Below, piece after piece: positions 18,948-28,763 of a DNA stretch of 64,000 nucleotides. Both the position numbers and the translations under genes were made by a program. The DNA is from Paraburkholderia bannensis (GTDB lineage: Bacteria; Pseudomonadota; Gammaproteobacteria; Burkholderiales; Burkholderiaceae): contig NZ_JACHBW010000007.1 of NCBI RefSeq assembly GCF_014200455.1, positions 248,001 through 312,000 of the forward strand, written 5' to 3'. The notes below the pieces were generated by a model. It did not search any database and was not told the origin of the DNA. It was given only the letters and a program-made list of their open reading frames with translations. Numbering within the stretch: position 1 is the first letter of the stretch; each line of letters begins with the position of its first letter.

Positions 18948-20009
18948 ATGAATTCACAGCCCACGCCCGCATCGATCGCATCTCAAAATGCGGCCGATGC
19001 CGCCGACAAGCGTTATCGCTACGGCTTTCTGAAAGGTAATCCGCAGCTCACGAAGAACGGCGAGCTCAAGCATCTGCTCTCGATCGAGGGCCTGCCGCGC
19101 GCGATCCTCAATCAGGTGCTCGATTCCGCCACGCAGTTCGTGAGCGCCACTGACGGCGACATCAAGAACGTACCGCTGTTGCGCGGCAAGTCGGTGTTCA
19201 ACCTGTTCTTCGAGAACTCGACGCGCACGCGCACCACCTTCGAGATCGCCGCCAGGCGTCTTTCGGCGGATGTGCTGAACCTGAACATCAACGCGTCGTC
19301 GACGAGCAAGGGCGAGTCGCTGCTCGACACCATCGGCAACCTCTCGGCGATGCACGCCGATATGTTCGTCGTGCGTCACGCGGCGAGCGGCGCGCCGTAT
19401 CTGATCGCCGAACACTGCGCGCCGCACATCCACGTGATCAACGCCGGCGACGGCCGCCACGCGCACCCGACGCAGGGCCTGCTCGACATGTACACGATCC
19501 GCCACTACAAGCGCGATTTCACCAATCTGCGCGTGGCGATCGTTGGCGACATCCTGCATTCGCGCGTGGCGCGTTCGGACATTCACGCGCTCACCACGTT
19601 GGGCGTGCCGGAAGTGCGCGCGATCGGTCCGCGCACGCTGCTGCCGGGCGGTCTCGAACAGATGGGCGTGCGCGTGTTCCACAACCTGGACGAAGGGTTG
19701 AAGGGCGTGGACGTCATCATCATGCTGCGCCTGCAGAACGAGCGTATGAGCGGCGCGCTGTTGCCTTCGGCGCAGGAGTATTTCAAGAGCTGGGGCCTCA
19801 CGCCCGAGCGTCTCGCGCTTGCCGCGCCCGATGCCATCGTGATGCATCCGGGGCCGATGAATCGCGGCGTCGAGATCGACTCGCAGGTCGCGGACGGGCC
19901 GCAATCGGTGATCCTCGATCAGGTGAGCTTCGGGATTGCGGTGCGCATGGCGGTGATGGGCATCGTCGCGGGTAATCCTGTGAGTAGCAGCGCAGACAAC
20001 AACGCATAA
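18948..20009 (+). CDS. pyrB: Aspartate carbamoyltransferase catalytic subunit
   Basis: A 353-aa enzyme that condenses carbamoyl phosphate and aspartate, the first committed step of pyrimidine synthesis. The carbamoyl-phosphate loop reads [13 protein letters not shown] near residue 90, the [12 protein letters not shown] motif is near residue 175, and the domain-2 segment [14 protein letters not shown] follows. The length is slightly above E. coli PyrB because of a ~35-residue N-terminal extension, as in Pseudomonas-type enzymes that bind an inactive dihydroorotase. The ATG at 18948 has CAGGA about 9 nt upstream; an upstream ATG at 18870 has no comparable site. The next gene encodes just such a dihydroorotase homologue. 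Confidence 0.96.
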   Translation: MNSQPTPASIASQNAADAADKRYRYGFLKGNPQLTKNGELKHLLSIEGLPRAILNQVLDSATQFVSATDGDIKNVPLLRGKSVFNLFFENSTRTRTTFEIAARRLSADVLNLNINASSTSKGESLLDTIGNLSAMHADMFVVRHAASGAPYLIAEHCAPHIHVINAGDGRHAHPTQGLLDMYTIRHYKRDFTNLRVAIVGDILHSRVARSDIHALTTLGVPEVRAIGPRTLLPGGLEQMGVRVFHNLDEGLKGVDVIIMLRLQNERMSGALLPSAQEYFKSWGLTPERLALAAPDAIVMHPGPMNRGVEIDSQVADGPQSVILDQVSFGIAVRMAVMGIVAGNPVSSSADNNA

Positions 20010-20020
20010 CGCGGGGCAGC

Positions 20021-21298
20021 ATGAAGATTCATATTCAAGGCGGCACGCTGATCGATCCGGTCGCGGGCACCGAACAGCAGCAGGACGTTTTCATCGAAGC
20101 GGGCACGATCGCCGCGTTTGGCACGGCCCCAGCGGGCTTCACGGCCGATAAGACGATCGACGCGCGCGGCCTGAAGGTCGCGCCCGGCTTCGTCGATCTG
20201 AGCGCGCGTCTGCGCGAGCCGGGCTACGAGCACAAGGCCACGCTCGATTCGGAAATGCACGCGGCGCTGGCTGGCGGCGTGACGACGCTCGTATGTCCGC
20301 CGGACACCGATCCGGTACTCGACGAAGCAGGTCTGGTCGAAATGCTCAAGTACCGCGCGGGCAAGCTCGAACGTGCGAACGTGCATCCGCTTGGCGCGCT
20401 CACGGTCGGCCTCAAGGGCGCGGTGATCACCGAAATGGTGTCGCTCACCGAGGCGGGCTGCATCGGCTTCACGCAGGCCGACTCGCCGATCGGCGACACT
20501 CAGGTGCTGCTGCGCGCGCTGCAGTACGCGAGCACGTATGGCTACCCGGTGTGGCTGCGCCCGCTGGATCCGTATTTGTCGAAGGGCGGCGTGGCCGCGA
20601 GCGGCGCGCTGGCCTCGCGGCTGGGGCTGTCGGGCGTGCCGGTCAGCGCGGAAACCATTGCGCTTTTCACGCTGTTCGAGCTGATGCGCGTGACGGGCGC
20701 GCGCGTGCATGTGCAGCATCTGTCGTCGGCGGCGGGCGTGGAGCTGGTGCGGGCGGCCAAGGCCGAAGGCCTGCCGCTGACCTGCGACGTGACGGCGAAT
20801 CATCTGCATCTGACCGATACGGATATCGGCTACTTCGACGCGCAGTTCCGCCTTGACCCGCCGCTGCGTCAACAGCGCGACCGCGAAGCGCTGCGCGCGG
20901 GCGTGCTCGATGGCACCATCGACGCGATCTGCTCGCAGCACACGCCCGTGGACGACGACGAAAAGCTGCTGCCTTTCGCCGAAGCAACGCCTGGCGCGAC
21001 GGGCCTGGAATTGCTGCTCTCGCTCACGGTGAAGTGGGCGCAGGAAGCCAATGTGCCGTTGGCGAAGGCGCTGGCGCGCATTACGTCGGCGCCGGCGACG
21101 GTGATCGGCAAGGACGCGGGGCGTCTCGCCGTGGGCGCGAGCGCAGACCTTTGTGTGTTCGACGAACACGCGCACTGGCAGGTCGAACCGCGCGCGCTCA
21201 AGAGCCAGGGGCACAATACGCCGTTCCTCGGCTACGAACTGCCTGCGCTGGTGCGTGCCACGCTGGTGGCAGGGCGCATCGGCTTCGAGCGCCATTGA
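20021..21298 (+). CDS. pyrC: Dihydroorotase homologue, probably catalytically inactive (PyrC'/PyrX type)
   Basis: The 425-aa amidohydrolase-fold protein follows pyrB by 11 bases. Active class I dihydroorotases bind zinc through D-x-H-x-H in a DxHVHLREPG motif; here the segment reads DLSARLREPGYEH, so both histidines are gone. Farther on, the usual TDHAPH is replaced by CSQHTPVD, losing the catalytic Asp position. Other family segments remain (GALTVGLKGAVI, VHVQHLSSAAG, NHLHLTDTDIGYF). In Pseudomonas a similar inactive protein is required to assemble the aspartate transcarbamoylase holoenzyme, which is the likely role here. A separate active pyrC should then exist elsewhere in the genome. Automated annotation will probably call this an active dihydroorotase. 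Confidence 0.9.
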   Translation: MKIHIQGGTLIDPVAGTEQQQDVFIEAGTIAAFGTAPAGFTADKTIDARGLKVAPGFVDLSARLREPGYEHKATLDSEMHAALAGGVTTLVCPPDTDPVLDEAGLVEMLKYRAGKLERANVHPLGALTVGLKGAVITEMVSLTEAGCIGFTQADSPIGDTQVLLRALQYASTYGYPVWLRPLDPYLSKGGVAASGALASRLGLSGVPVSAETIALFTLFELMRVTGARVHVQHLSSAAGVELVRAAKAEGLPLTCDVTANHLHLTDTDIGYFDAQFRLDPPLRQQRDREALRAGVLDGTIDAICSQHTPVDDDEKLLPFAEATPGATGLELLLSLTVKWAQEANVPLAKALARITSAPATVIGKDAGRLAVGASADLCVFDEHAHWQVEPRALKSQGHNTPFLGYELPALVRATLVAGRIGFERH

Positions 21299-21349
21299 AC
21301 CGGGCATCACTGAACGCAAGCCGCGACCGACTTCGATACTGACCCAGCC

Positions 21350-22114
21350 ATGAGTCTCTTTTTTCGCAAAGCCCGTCTGCTGGGCCACCTGCTGCGCGGC
21401 GCCTGGACCGTCGGCGTGCGCTTTCCGCGCGCCACGCCCGAGCAGCGCCACGCCCTGAACCGCGCCTGGTCGCTCAAGATGCTCGCCCTGTGCGGCATGA
21501 AGCTGGTGGTGCATAACGATTCGGCGCGCCTCGATGCGGGCGCGCTGGTCGTGAGCAACCATATTTCGTGGATCGACATCTACGTGATCAACGCGTGGCG
21601 GCCGACCCCGTTCGTGTCGAAGGCGGAGGTGCGCAGCTGGCCGCTGATCGGCTGGTTCGCGGCGAATCTCGATACCGTGTTCATCGAGCGCGAGAAGCGC
21701 AGCGAGGCGCGCCGTATCATGCACGAGCTGGCTTCGCGCCTGGAACGCGGCGAGCTGATGTGCGTGTTTCCGGAGGGCACGACGACCGACGGGCTGGCGC
21801 TCAAGCAGTTTCACTCGAATATGTTCCAGGCGCCTGTTTCGGCGGCGCGCCCGGTGCAGCCGATCTGCATCATGTACGAGGATGCGCAGGGAAGGCAGTC
21901 GACTGCGCCGGCTTATATCGACGATCTGTCGCTGAAGGATTCGCTCGACGCCATGCTCAATGCGGGGCCGATTACCGCGCACGTGTATGTGGGCGAGGCG
22001 CTTGAGCCGGGCGACGATCGGCGCAAGCTGGCGGCGCGGGCGCAGGAGGCGGTGGAGGCGGGGTTGGCGGCGATGCGGGAGCGGGCGTCGGCGGGTGTGG
22101 TGCAGAGCGTGTGA
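21350..22114 (+). CDS. plsC: 1-acyl-sn-glycerol-3-phosphate acyltransferase
   Basis: A 254-aa membrane-associated enzyme that makes phosphatidic acid from lysophosphatidic acid and an acyl donor. The catalytic NHISWID (H-x4-D) lies near residue 68, the substrate-binding FIEREKRSEA follows, and the FPEGTTTDG motif is near residue 142. A hydrophobic N-terminal stretch probably anchors it to the inner membrane. It lies 51 bases after the dihydroorotase-like gene and is likely co-transcribed with it. Confidence 0.93.
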   Translation: MSLFFRKARLLGHLLRGAWTVGVRFPRATPEQRHALNRAWSLKMLALCGMKLVVHNDSARLDAGALVVSNHISWIDIYVINAWRPTPFVSKAEVRSWPLIGWFAANLDTVFIEREKRSEARRIMHELASRLERGELMCVFPEGTTTDGLALKQFHSNMFQAPVSAARPVQPICIMYEDAQGRQSTAPAYIDDLSLKDSLDAMLNAGPITAHVYVGEALEPGDDRRKLAARAQEAVEAGLAAMRERASAGVVQSV

Positions 22115-22176
22115 TTCAGCGCGCGTGCAGCGGCACAGACCATCATCATCGGAACATCGAAAGCAGGACAGTCATC

Positions 22177-22992
22177 ATGGATCGTACGGAACTGGGTGCG
22201 CTGATCGCGGCGCGACTTGAAACTGAACTCGCACGGCTGCGCGAACAATGGACGCAGACTGCGCCTATCCAGCATTTCCATATCGACGATGTGTTGCCGG
22301 AAGCGATTGCCCGCGAGATCCGCGCGGGCTTTCCCGATGCGTCGAAGATGATGCTGCGCAAGAGCCTGCGCGAACTCAAGTACGTATCCGCGCAGATGGA
22401 TGCACATGCGCCGCTGCTCGAAGAGATCATCTTCGCGTTCCAGGCGCCGCGCGTGGTCGAGCTCGTCAAGGAAATCACGGGGCTGCGCTCGCTGTATCCG
22501 GACGAACATCTGTATGCGGGCGGTATCTCCATGATGGGGCCGGGACATTTCCTGAACCCGCACCTCGACAACTCGCACGATAAGGATCGCGAGCACTATC
22601 GCGTGCTCAATCTGCTTTACTACGTGTCGCCGGACTGGTCGCTGGAGAAGGGCGCCAATCTCGAAGTGTGGCCGCAGGGCCCGAAGGCGGAACCGACGAC
22701 CATCGTCAGCCGTTTCAATCGCCTGGCCGTGATGGTGACGAACCAGCACTCATGGCATTCGGTGTCGAAAAACGTAAGCGACGAGCAGCGTTGCTGCGTG
22801 TCGAACTACTACTTTTCCGATCATCCGGTTGGCGCCGATGATTATTTTCATCCGACGTCGTTTCGCGGTCGCCCCGAGCAGCCCGTGCGCGATGTGGTGC
22901 TTCAGGCCGATGCGGCGGCACGCGGTTTTGTGCGCCGCGTCTTCCCGAAAGGCGTGAAGGCCACGACGCACGTGTACAACAAGAAGCGCTGA
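22177..22992 (+). CDS. 2-oxoglutarate/Fe(II)-dependent oxygenase family protein
   Basis: A 271-aa protein of the 2OG-Fe(II) oxygenase superfamily (prolyl hydroxylase-like group). A candidate iron triad is visible: HLDNSHD gives H-x-D at about residue 129, and WHSVSKN gives the distal histidine about 65 residues later, near a region where an Asn or Arg would bind 2-oxoglutarate. The start reads IQHFHIDDVLPEAIA, typical of this group. The ATG at 22177 follows AGCAGGACAG; the frame opens earlier at 22111 without a good site. The substrate is unknown; relatives in surface-polysaccharide neighbourhoods are common but mostly uncharacterised. It lies back to back with the convergent apaH gene. Confidence 0.85.
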   Translation: MDRTELGALIAARLETELARLREQWTQTAPIQHFHIDDVLPEAIAREIRAGFPDASKMMLRKSLRELKYVSAQMDAHAPLLEEIIFAFQAPRVVELVKEITGLRSLYPDEHLYAGGISMMGPGHFLNPHLDNSHDKDREHYRVLNLLYYVSPDWSLEKGANLEVWPQGPKAEPTTIVSRFNRLAVMVTNQHSWHSVSKNVSDEQRCCVSNYYFSDHPVGADDYFHPTSFRGRPEQPVRDVVLQADAAARGFVRRVFPKGVKATTHVYNKKR

Positions 22993-23025
22993 GGCGACCA
23001 TCCATCAGGCCGTCTTTGGCCGCGT

Positions 23026-23877
23026 TCAGGCCGATACTGCGCGGCAGTTCGGACAGGCGACCTGGGTGAGAATGCGCTGGTAAGGATCGGTTGCGAGACT
23101 GACCGCCGAGAGCCGTTCGCCCCACACACAGCCCGAATCCAGGCCGATCACGTTCTTGCGCAAGGTCAGGCCGAGCGCCGCCCAGTGCCCGAATACGACG
23201 GTGATGTCCGAGGTCTTGCGCCCCGGCACGTCGAACCACGGCCTGTAGCCCGGCGGCGCGGAATCCAGTCCGCCGCTCGCGCTGAAATCCATCACGCCGT
23301 CTTCGTTGCAAAAGCGCATGCGCGTAAGCGCACTGCATGTCAGACGCAGCCTCTCGATACCCTTCAGATTCTTCGACCAGCGATTGGGCTCGTTGCCGTA
23401 GAGGCCGGCGAGCGTCTCTTTCCAGTCGTCGCGGCGCAGCGCTTGTTGCAGCTCGTGCGCAAGTTCCAGCGTCAGATCCACATCCCACTGCGGCAGCACG
23501 CCCGCATGAACCATCAGCATGCCGTGTTCGAAGTGCGCGATCGGGCGATGGCGGACCCAGTGCAGCAGATCGTCGGCATCCGGAGCAGCGAGGATGGCGT
23601 CTATGGTGTCGCCCTTTTTAGACTTACGAATGCCCGCCGACACCGACAGCAGATGCAGATCGTGGTTGCCGAGCACCGCTACGCCTCGATCACCAAGGGC
23701 GATTACTTCGCGTAGCGTCTCAAGCGACGCCGGGCCGCGATTGATGAGATCGCCGGCGAACCAAAGGGGCGTATCGGCAGAGGGCGCGGCCTTGGCCAGC
23801 AACTCCCGGAACGGGGTGAGACAACCCTGAAGGTCGCCAAAAGCGAGAGGCGGCGGGAACGGCGCTTGCTTGGTCAT
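23026..23877 (-). CDS. apaH: Symmetrical bis(5'-nucleosyl)-tetraphosphatase
   Basis: A 283-aa metallophosphatase that splits Ap4A into two ADP and also decaps Np4-RNA. The phosphoesterase motifs are in order: AFGDLQGC (GD-x-x-G), WFAGDLINRGP, GNHDLHLL, and VHAGVLPQWD, then FGHWAALG and GLDSGCVWGERL. The ATG at 23877 (MTKQAPFPPP) is preferred; the longer frame starts with TTG at 23907. In Burkholderia this gene commonly flanks the O-antigen locus, and here it is the last gene before rfbB, in divergent orientation. Confidence 0.95.
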   Translation of the reverse strand: MTKQAPFPPPLAFGDLQGCLTPFRELLAKAAPSADTPLWFAGDLINRGPASLETLREVIALGDRGVAVLGNHDLHLLSVSAGIRKSKKGDTIDAILAAPDADDLLHWVRHRPIAHFEHGMLMVHAGVLPQWDVDLTLELAHELQQALRRDDWKETLAGLYGNEPNRWSKNLKGIERLRLTCSALTRMRFCNEDGVMDFSASGGLDSAPPGYRPWFDVPGRKTSDITVVFGHWAALGLTLRKNVIGLDSGCVWGERLSAVSLATDPYQRILTQVACPNCRAVSA

Positions 23878-24291
23878 TGAATCTGAATCACTTGCAGTAG
23901 TCTGCAATAGGTTGGCAGGGTGCCAAGGCAGGAAGTGACGGTATCACAGGAAAACGATTGCCGCGTGATGCCGGATTGGGATCGGGATCACGGATAAACG
24001 AGATCGACATTAATTCTGCTGGCGTAAGGCTGGAGTAAGAATGACAATCAAGAAGAAATAAGATAACTTTGTCAAGCTGTTTCAAGATGTTAGCGGTATG
24101 GTTTTCGTGCGGTCTGTCCGTATAATTGACACGATAAAACAGAGCTAGAAGAGTATGCTCCACGGATAAAGTGCTGCATTTTTCTCGCAAAAAATCCACT
24201 TTTACAGCATCCTTTCGTGCGTTTGGCTGCCGGGGGCCTTTGGGTTAGACGGCCAGGCGCACCACCTTCACACGCCTACAAAAGGAATTCC
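23878..24291. promoter_or_regulatory. AT-rich divergent promoter region of apaH and the polysaccharide operon
   Basis: A 414-base AT-rich, non-coding region between two outward genes. A perfect TATAAT occurs on the plus strand at 24121-24126, but the matching -35 (ATGGTT at 24098-24103, 17-base spacer) is poor. No ops/JUMPstart element could be found, although a partial TTAGCGGTAT string occurs near 24090. The long leader (about 165 bases after that -10) could carry regulation, but no hairpin stands out. Confidence 0.45.
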
Positions 24292-25353
24292 ATGATCCTG
24301 GTAACGGGCGGTGCCGGCTTTATCGGCGCCAACTTTGTGCTTGACTGGTTCCGTCAATCCGACGAAGCCATTCTGAACGTAGACAAGCTGACCTACGCGG
24401 GCAATCTCGGCACGTTGCAATCGCTGCAGGGCAACCCGAAGCACGTCTTCGCGCGCGTCGACATCTGTGATCGCGCCGCGCTCGACGTGCTGCTCGCCGA
24501 ACACAAGCCGCGCGCCGTGCTGCACTTTGCCGCAGAGAGCCATGTCGATCGCTCGATCCACGCTCCGGCGGACTTTGTTCAGACCAATGTAGTCGGCACG
24601 TTCACGCTGCTTGAAGCCACCCGTCATTACTGGAATACCTTGCCGGAAGAAGGGAAGGCCGCCTTCCGCTTCCTTCACGTCTCGACCGATGAAGTGTTCG
24701 GCTCGCTGTCGGCAACCGATCCCCAATTCTCGGAAACCACGCCGTACGCGCCCAACAGCCCGTACTCGGCGACCAAGGCCGGTTCCGACCACCTCGTGCG
24801 CGCGTATCACCATACGTATGGTCTGCCGGTGCTTACAACCAACTGCTCGAACAACTACGGGCCGTACCAGTTCCCCGAAAAGCTCATTCCGCTGATGATC
24901 GCCAACGCACTCGCGGGCAAGCCGCTGCCGGTCTACGGCGACGGCCAGAACGTGCGCGACTGGCTCTACGTGGGCGACCATTGCAGCGCGATCCGCGAAG
25001 TGCTCGCGCGCGGCAAGAGCGGCGAGACCTACAACGTCGGCGGCTGGAACGAGAAGACGAACCTCGAAGTCGTGCACACGCTGTGCGACCTGCTCAACAA
25101 GCTGCGCCCGAAGGCCGCAGGTTCTTACCGCGACCAGATCACCTACGTGACGGATCGCCCCGGCCACGACCGCCGCTACGCAATCGACGCGCGCAAGCTC
25201 GAACGCGAACTGGGCTGGAAGCCGGCCGAGACCTTCGAAACGGGTCTTGCGAAGACGGTGCAGTGGTACCTGGACAACCAGGCGTGGGCTGACGAAGTCG
25301 CATCGGGCGACTATCGCAAGTGGGTCGAAACCAACTACGCGCAGCGTACGTAA
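24292..25353 (+). CDS. rfbB: dTDP-glucose 4,6-dehydratase
   Basis: A 353-aa short-chain dehydrogenase that converts dTDP-glucose to dTDP-4-keto-6-deoxyglucose, the second step to dTDP-L-rhamnose. It shows the NAD loop [13 protein letters not shown] at the start, [11 protein letters not shown] near residue 82, [11 protein letters not shown] with the catalytic Thr-Asp-Glu set, and [12 protein letters not shown] with the Tyr-x3-Lys pair, then [18 protein letters not shown]. The ATG at 24292 has AAAGGA just upstream. It is the first gene of an rfbBACD operon, with rfbA 12 bases after its stop. Confidence 0.97.
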   Translation: MILVTGGAGFIGANFVLDWFRQSDEAILNVDKLTYAGNLGTLQSLQGNPKHVFARVDICDRAALDVLLAEHKPRAVLHFAAESHVDRSIHAPADFVQTNVVGTFTLLEATRHYWNTLPEEGKAAFRFLHVSTDEVFGSLSATDPQFSETTPYAPNSPYSATKAGSDHLVRAYHHTYGLPVLTTNCSNNYGPYQFPEKLIPLMIANALAGKPLPVYGDGQNVRDWLYVGDHCSAIREVLARGKSGETYNVGGWNEKTNLEVVHTLCDLLNKLRPKAAGSYRDQITYVTDRPGHDRRYAIDARKLERELGWKPAETFETGLAKTVQWYLDNQAWADEVASGDYRKWVETNYAQRT

Positions 25354-25365
25354 AGGCAGGACCAT

Positions 25366-26259
25366 ATGGCACGCAAAGGCATTATTCTCGCTGGTGGTTC
25401 CGGCACGCGGCTCTATCCGATTACCCATGCGGTGTCGAAGCAACTGCTGCCCGTGTACGACAAGCCGATGATCTACTACCCGCTGTCGACGCTGATGGTC
25501 GCGGGCATTCGCGACGTGCTCATCATCTCGACGCCGCAGGACACGCCGCGCTTCGAGTCGATGCTCGGCGACGGCAGCCAGTGGGGCATGAACATCCAGT
25601 ACGCGGTGCAGCCGTCCCCGGACGGCCTCGCGCAGGCGTTCATCATCGGCAAGGAGTTCGTTGGCAACGATCCGTCGGCGCTGATTCTTGGCGACAACAT
25701 TTTCTACGGCCACGATCTGGCGAAGCAGCTCGAGCGCGCCACGGCGCAGGAATCGGGCGCGACGGTATTCGCCTATCACGTGCAGGACCCGGAACGTTAC
25801 GGCGTGGTTGAGTTCGACAAGAGCTTCCGCGCGCTGTCGATCGAAGAAAAACCCGCCCAACCGCGCTCGAACTATGCGGTCACGGGGCTGTACTTCTACG
25901 ACAACCGTGTTTGCGATATCGCAGCGGACATCAAGCCGTCGCCGCGCGGCGAGCTGGAGATCACGGATGTGAACTCACGTTATCTCGCCGATGGCGCGCT
26001 TAACGTCGAGATCATGGGCCGCGGTTTTGCGTGGCTCGACACCGGCACGCACGATTCGCTGATCGAGGCGGCGACCTTTATTGCGACGCTGCAGAAACGT
26101 CAAGGCCTCGTGGTCGCGTGTCCAGAGGAAATCGCGTATCGCCGTCAATGGATTGACGCGGAACAACTGCAGAAACTCGCTGCGCCGCTCTCGAAGAACG
26201 GCTACGGCAAATATTTGTTGAACATTCTTACGGATCAGGTCGCATGGCCATCACGGTAA
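25366..26259 (+). CDS. rfbA: Glucose-1-phosphate thymidylyltransferase
   Basis: A 297-aa enzyme that makes dTDP-glucose from dTTP and glucose-1-phosphate. It begins with the nucleotidyltransferase signature [15 protein letters not shown], then [29 protein letters not shown] for metal binding, and [16 protein letters not shown]. Normal family length. Its 3' end overlaps rfbC by 16 bases, showing a tight operon. In this pathway it is usually inhibited by dTDP-rhamnose. Confidence 0.97.
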   Translation: MARKGIILAGGSGTRLYPITHAVSKQLLPVYDKPMIYYPLSTLMVAGIRDVLIISTPQDTPRFESMLGDGSQWGMNIQYAVQPSPDGLAQAFIIGKEFVGNDPSALILGDNIFYGHDLAKQLERATAQESGATVFAYHVQDPERYGVVEFDKSFRALSIEEKPAQPRSNYAVTGLYFYDNRVCDIAADIKPSPRGELEITDVNSRYLADGALNVEIMGRGFAWLDTGTHDSLIEAATFIATLQKRQGLVVACPEEIAYRRQWIDAEQLQKLAAPLSKNGYGKYLLNILTDQVAWPSR

Positions 26260-26795
26260 CGGCAACGGCGCTGCCGGAAGTCAAGATCATCGAGCCGAAG
26301 GTGTTCGGCGACGCGCGCGGCTACTTCTACGAAAGCTTCAACGGCCGCGAATTCGCGGAATTCGTGGAGCCGGGCGTGGAGTTCGTGCAGGACAACCATT
26401 CGCGTTCGGCGAAGGGCGTGCTGCGCGGTTTGCACTATCAGATCCAGCACGCGCAGGGCAAGCTCGTGCGCGTGGTGGAAGGCGAAGTGTTCGACGTGGC
26501 CGTCGATATTCGCAAGAGCTCTCCGAATTTCGGCAAGTGGGTCGGCGTGCATCTGTCGACGGAAAACCATCGGCAGTTGTGGGTGCCGCCGGGTTTCGCG
26601 CACGGCTTCGTCGTGCTGTCGGAATCGGCGCAGTTTCTCTACAAGACGACCGATTACTGGTATCCGGAGCACGAACGCAGTCTCGTGTGGAACGATCCGG
26701 CCGTCGGCATCGAATGGCCGATCGACTTCGAGCCGCTGCTGGCCGCCAAGGATGCGGCGGGCAAGAAGCTGGCCGAAGCCGACGTGTTTGCGTGA
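26244..26795 (+). CDS. rfbC: dTDP-4-dehydrorhamnose 3,5-epimerase
   Basis: A 183-aa cupin-fold epimerase, usual length. The catalytic region reads [16 protein letters not shown] (His near residue 65), followed by [18 protein letters not shown] and [16 protein letters not shown]. It inverts carbons 3 and 5 of the 4-keto-6-deoxy sugar. It overlaps rfbA and is followed 7 bases later by rfbD. Confidence 0.97.
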   Translation: MAITVTATALPEVKIIEPKVFGDARGYFYESFNGREFAEFVEPGVEFVQDNHSRSAKGVLRGLHYQIQHAQGKLVRVVEGEVFDVAVDIRKSSPNFGKWVGVHLSTENHRQLWVPPGFAHGFVVLSESAQFLYKTTDYWYPEHERSLVWNDPAVGIEWPIDFEPLLAAKDAAGKKLAEADVFA

Positions 26796-26802
26796 GGGTG
26801 TG

Positions 26803-27681
26803 ATGGATTCCACCATTCTCGTGACGGGCGTCAACGGTCAGGTTGGGTATGAGCTGCTGCGCTCGCTGCAGGGGCTTGGGCGTGTGATTGGCTGCGATCG
26901 CGCGGCGCTGGATCTCGATAGTCCCGATGCGATTCGTCGCGTCGTGCGCGAGATTAATCCGACGATCATCGTCAATCCGGCCGCCTATACGGCGGTCGAC
27001 AAGGCGGAAAGCGACGTTGAAGGTGCGCAGCGCCTGAATGTCGATGCGCCCGTCGTTCTCGCCGAAGAAGCGAAGCGTCTGAAAGCCGCGCTCGTTCACT
27101 ACTCGACGGATTACGTGTTCGACGGCACGAAGGACACGCCCTATGTCGAGACCGACGCGGTCAATCCGCAGAGTGTCTACGGCAAGACCAAGCTCGAAGG
27201 CGAGCAGGCGATCGCGGCGAGCGGCTGCGATCACCTTATTCTTCGTACAAGCTGGGTGTACGGCACGCGCGGCAAGAACTTTCTGCTGACGATGCTCAAG
27301 CTTGGCGCGGAGCGTGAAGAGCTGACTGTCGTAGCCGATCAGATCGGTGCGCCGACGTGGTCTCGTACGATCGCGACGTCGACCGCTCACGTGCTCGCGC
27401 AGGCGACGCGTGCCGCCGACCGCGGTCAGTGGTGGGCGCAACAGTCGGGTGTCTACCATCTGACTGCGGGTGGCTCGACCTCATGGCACGGCTTCGCCGA
27501 GGCGATCTTTGAACTGTCGTCGCTCGCGAAGCGGCCCGTCGTCAAGCCTATTCCCGCGTCGTCGTATCCGACTCCGGCAACGCGTCCCGCCAATTCGCGC
27601 ATCTCGAACGACAAGTTTGCAGCGGCGTTTGGCGTGCGTGCTCCGGACTGGCGCGAGGCGCTGGCGTTGTGCATGCAGTAA
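26803..27681 (+). CDS. rfbD: dTDP-4-dehydrorhamnose reductase
   Basis: A 292-aa reductase giving dTDP-L-rhamnose. The Rossmann loop VTGVNGQVGYELL starts at residue 6; NPAAYTAVDKAESD and VYGKTKLEGEQA carry the catalytic Tyr-x3-Lys. GAGGGTG just before the ATG at 26803 decides the start; the open frame extends back to 26752 inside rfbC. It completes the rhamnose donor set used by the glycosyltransferases downstream. Confidence 0.97.
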   Translation: MDSTILVTGVNGQVGYELLRSLQGLGRVIGCDRAALDLDSPDAIRRVVREINPTIIVNPAAYTAVDKAESDVEGAQRLNVDAPVVLAEEAKRLKAALVHYSTDYVFDGTKDTPYVETDAVNPQSVYGKTKLEGEQAIAASGCDHLILRTSWVYGTRGKNFLLTMLKLGAEREELTVVADQIGAPTWSRTIATSTAHVLAQATRAADRGQWWAQQSGVYHLTAGGSTSWHGFAEAIFELSSLAKRPVVKPIPASSYPTPATRPANSRISNDKFAAAFGVRAPDWREALALCMQ

Positions 27682-27735
27682 GGACGGGGCGCGTTCAGTG
27701 CTTTGTTCCGCGATTCCTCATTTTCCCAAAAGCCT

Positions 27736-28731
27736 ATGTCCGTCATTGAAAGCGCCGTGATGAAATCGAACCAGGAACACTCGCTTCCGACGGTTTCGCG
27801 CGAACGGCTCGCAGGCGCTTCGGTGCTGGTGGTGGGCGACGTGATGCTCGACCGCTACTGGTTCGGCGACGTCAATCGAATTTCGCCCGAAGCGCCGGTT
27901 CCCGTCGTGCACGTCCAGCGCAGTGAAGAGCGTCTTGGCGGCGCGGCGAATGTTGCCTGCAATATTGCTGGGCTGGGCGCTGACGCCGTGCTGCTTTGCG
28001 TGGTAGGGATGGATGAGCCGGGTGAACGGCTCATGACGCTGCTTACTGAAAGCAATGTCAAGGCATACGCCGAACGCGACCGTTCGATCTCGACGATCAT
28101 CAAGCTGCGGGTCATCGCCCGCCAACAGCAATTGGTACGTGTCGATTTCGAAGAGACGCCGACCAAGGAGATTCTGCTCGCCAGTCTTGCGCGCTTCGAT
28201 GCCATGGTTGCGCACTCGCGCATCGTGCTGCTTTCCGATTACGCGAAGGGCGGCTTGACGCACGTCTCCAACATGATTGAGACGGCTCGTCGTCTCGACA
28301 AGACGGTATTGATCGATCCCAAGGGAAGCGACTGGCAGCGCTATGCCGGCGCCAGCCTGATCACGCCAAATCGCGCGGAATTGCGCGATGTCATTGGCGC
28401 ATGGTCGTCCGAAGCGGACCTGACCGCACGTGTTACGCAACTGCGCAAATCGCTTGGCATCGAAAACCTGCTGCTAACGCGCTCCGAGGAGGGCATGACG
28501 CTCTTTAGCGACCATGCTCCCGTACACGTCCCTACGGCGGCGCGCGAAGTGTTCGATGTCTCCGGCGCGGGCGATACCGTCATCGGCACGGTAGCGGCCA
28601 TGCTGGGCGCGGGCGTCCCGCTGATCGACGCGGTTGGCTATGCCAATCGCGCGGCAGGCGTGGTGGTGGGCCGTGTAGGGACCTCCCCCATCTCTTACGA
28701 CGACGTGTTCGTTACCGAAGCGGCGATCTGA
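27736..28731 (+). CDS. rfaE1: D-glycero-beta-D-manno-heptose-7-phosphate kinase (HldA)
   Basis: A PfkB-fold kinase of about 331 aa. The N-terminus has [15 protein letters not shown] followed by SPEAPVPVV, and the C-terminal anion hole [11 protein letters not shown] is intact. It corresponds only to the kinase half of the bifunctional HldE; no cytidylyltransferase-like HldC domain is attached, so a separate hldC must exist. It phosphorylates heptose-7-phosphate for LPS inner-core ADP-heptose. The start is uncertain: ATG 27736 and ATG 27760 are both possible, and the frame opens at a TTG at 27703. Its partner hldD follows. Confidence 0.93.
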   Translation: MSVIESAVMKSNQEHSLPTVSRERLAGASVLVVGDVMLDRYWFGDVNRISPEAPVPVVHVQRSEERLGGAANVACNIAGLGADAVLLCVVGMDEPGERLMTLLTESNVKAYAERDRSISTIIKLRVIARQQQLVRVDFEETPTKEILLASLARFDAMVAHSRIVLLSDYAKGGLTHVSNMIETARRLDKTVLIDPKGSDWQRYAGASLITPNRAELRDVIGAWSSEADLTARVTQLRKSLGIENLLLTRSEEGMTLFSDHAPVHVPTAAREVFDVSGAGDTVIGTVAAMLGAGVPLIDAVGYANRAAGVVVGRVGTSPISYDDVFVTEAAI

Positions 28732-28763
28732 TCGCTTCGCCACCGAACGACACCAAGAAGATC

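Noticed and set aside
19919..21982. 687-codon frame antisense to the dihydroorotase-like gene and plsC
   Set aside because: Arg/Gln/His-rich artefact of GC-rich third positions; sense genes are certain.
21300..22176. Possible second lipid acyltransferase from overlapping frames
   Set aside because: All alternative frames lie within plsC and lack the H-x4-D motif.
24085..24100. Possible ops/JUMPstart element (TTAGCGGTAT)
   Set aside because: Only partly similar to GGCGGTAGCGT; too weak to call.
24268..25860. 530-codon frame antisense to rfbB and rfbA
   Set aside because: Both sense genes are unmistakable; the antisense product has no motif and is Arg/Val/Ala-rich.
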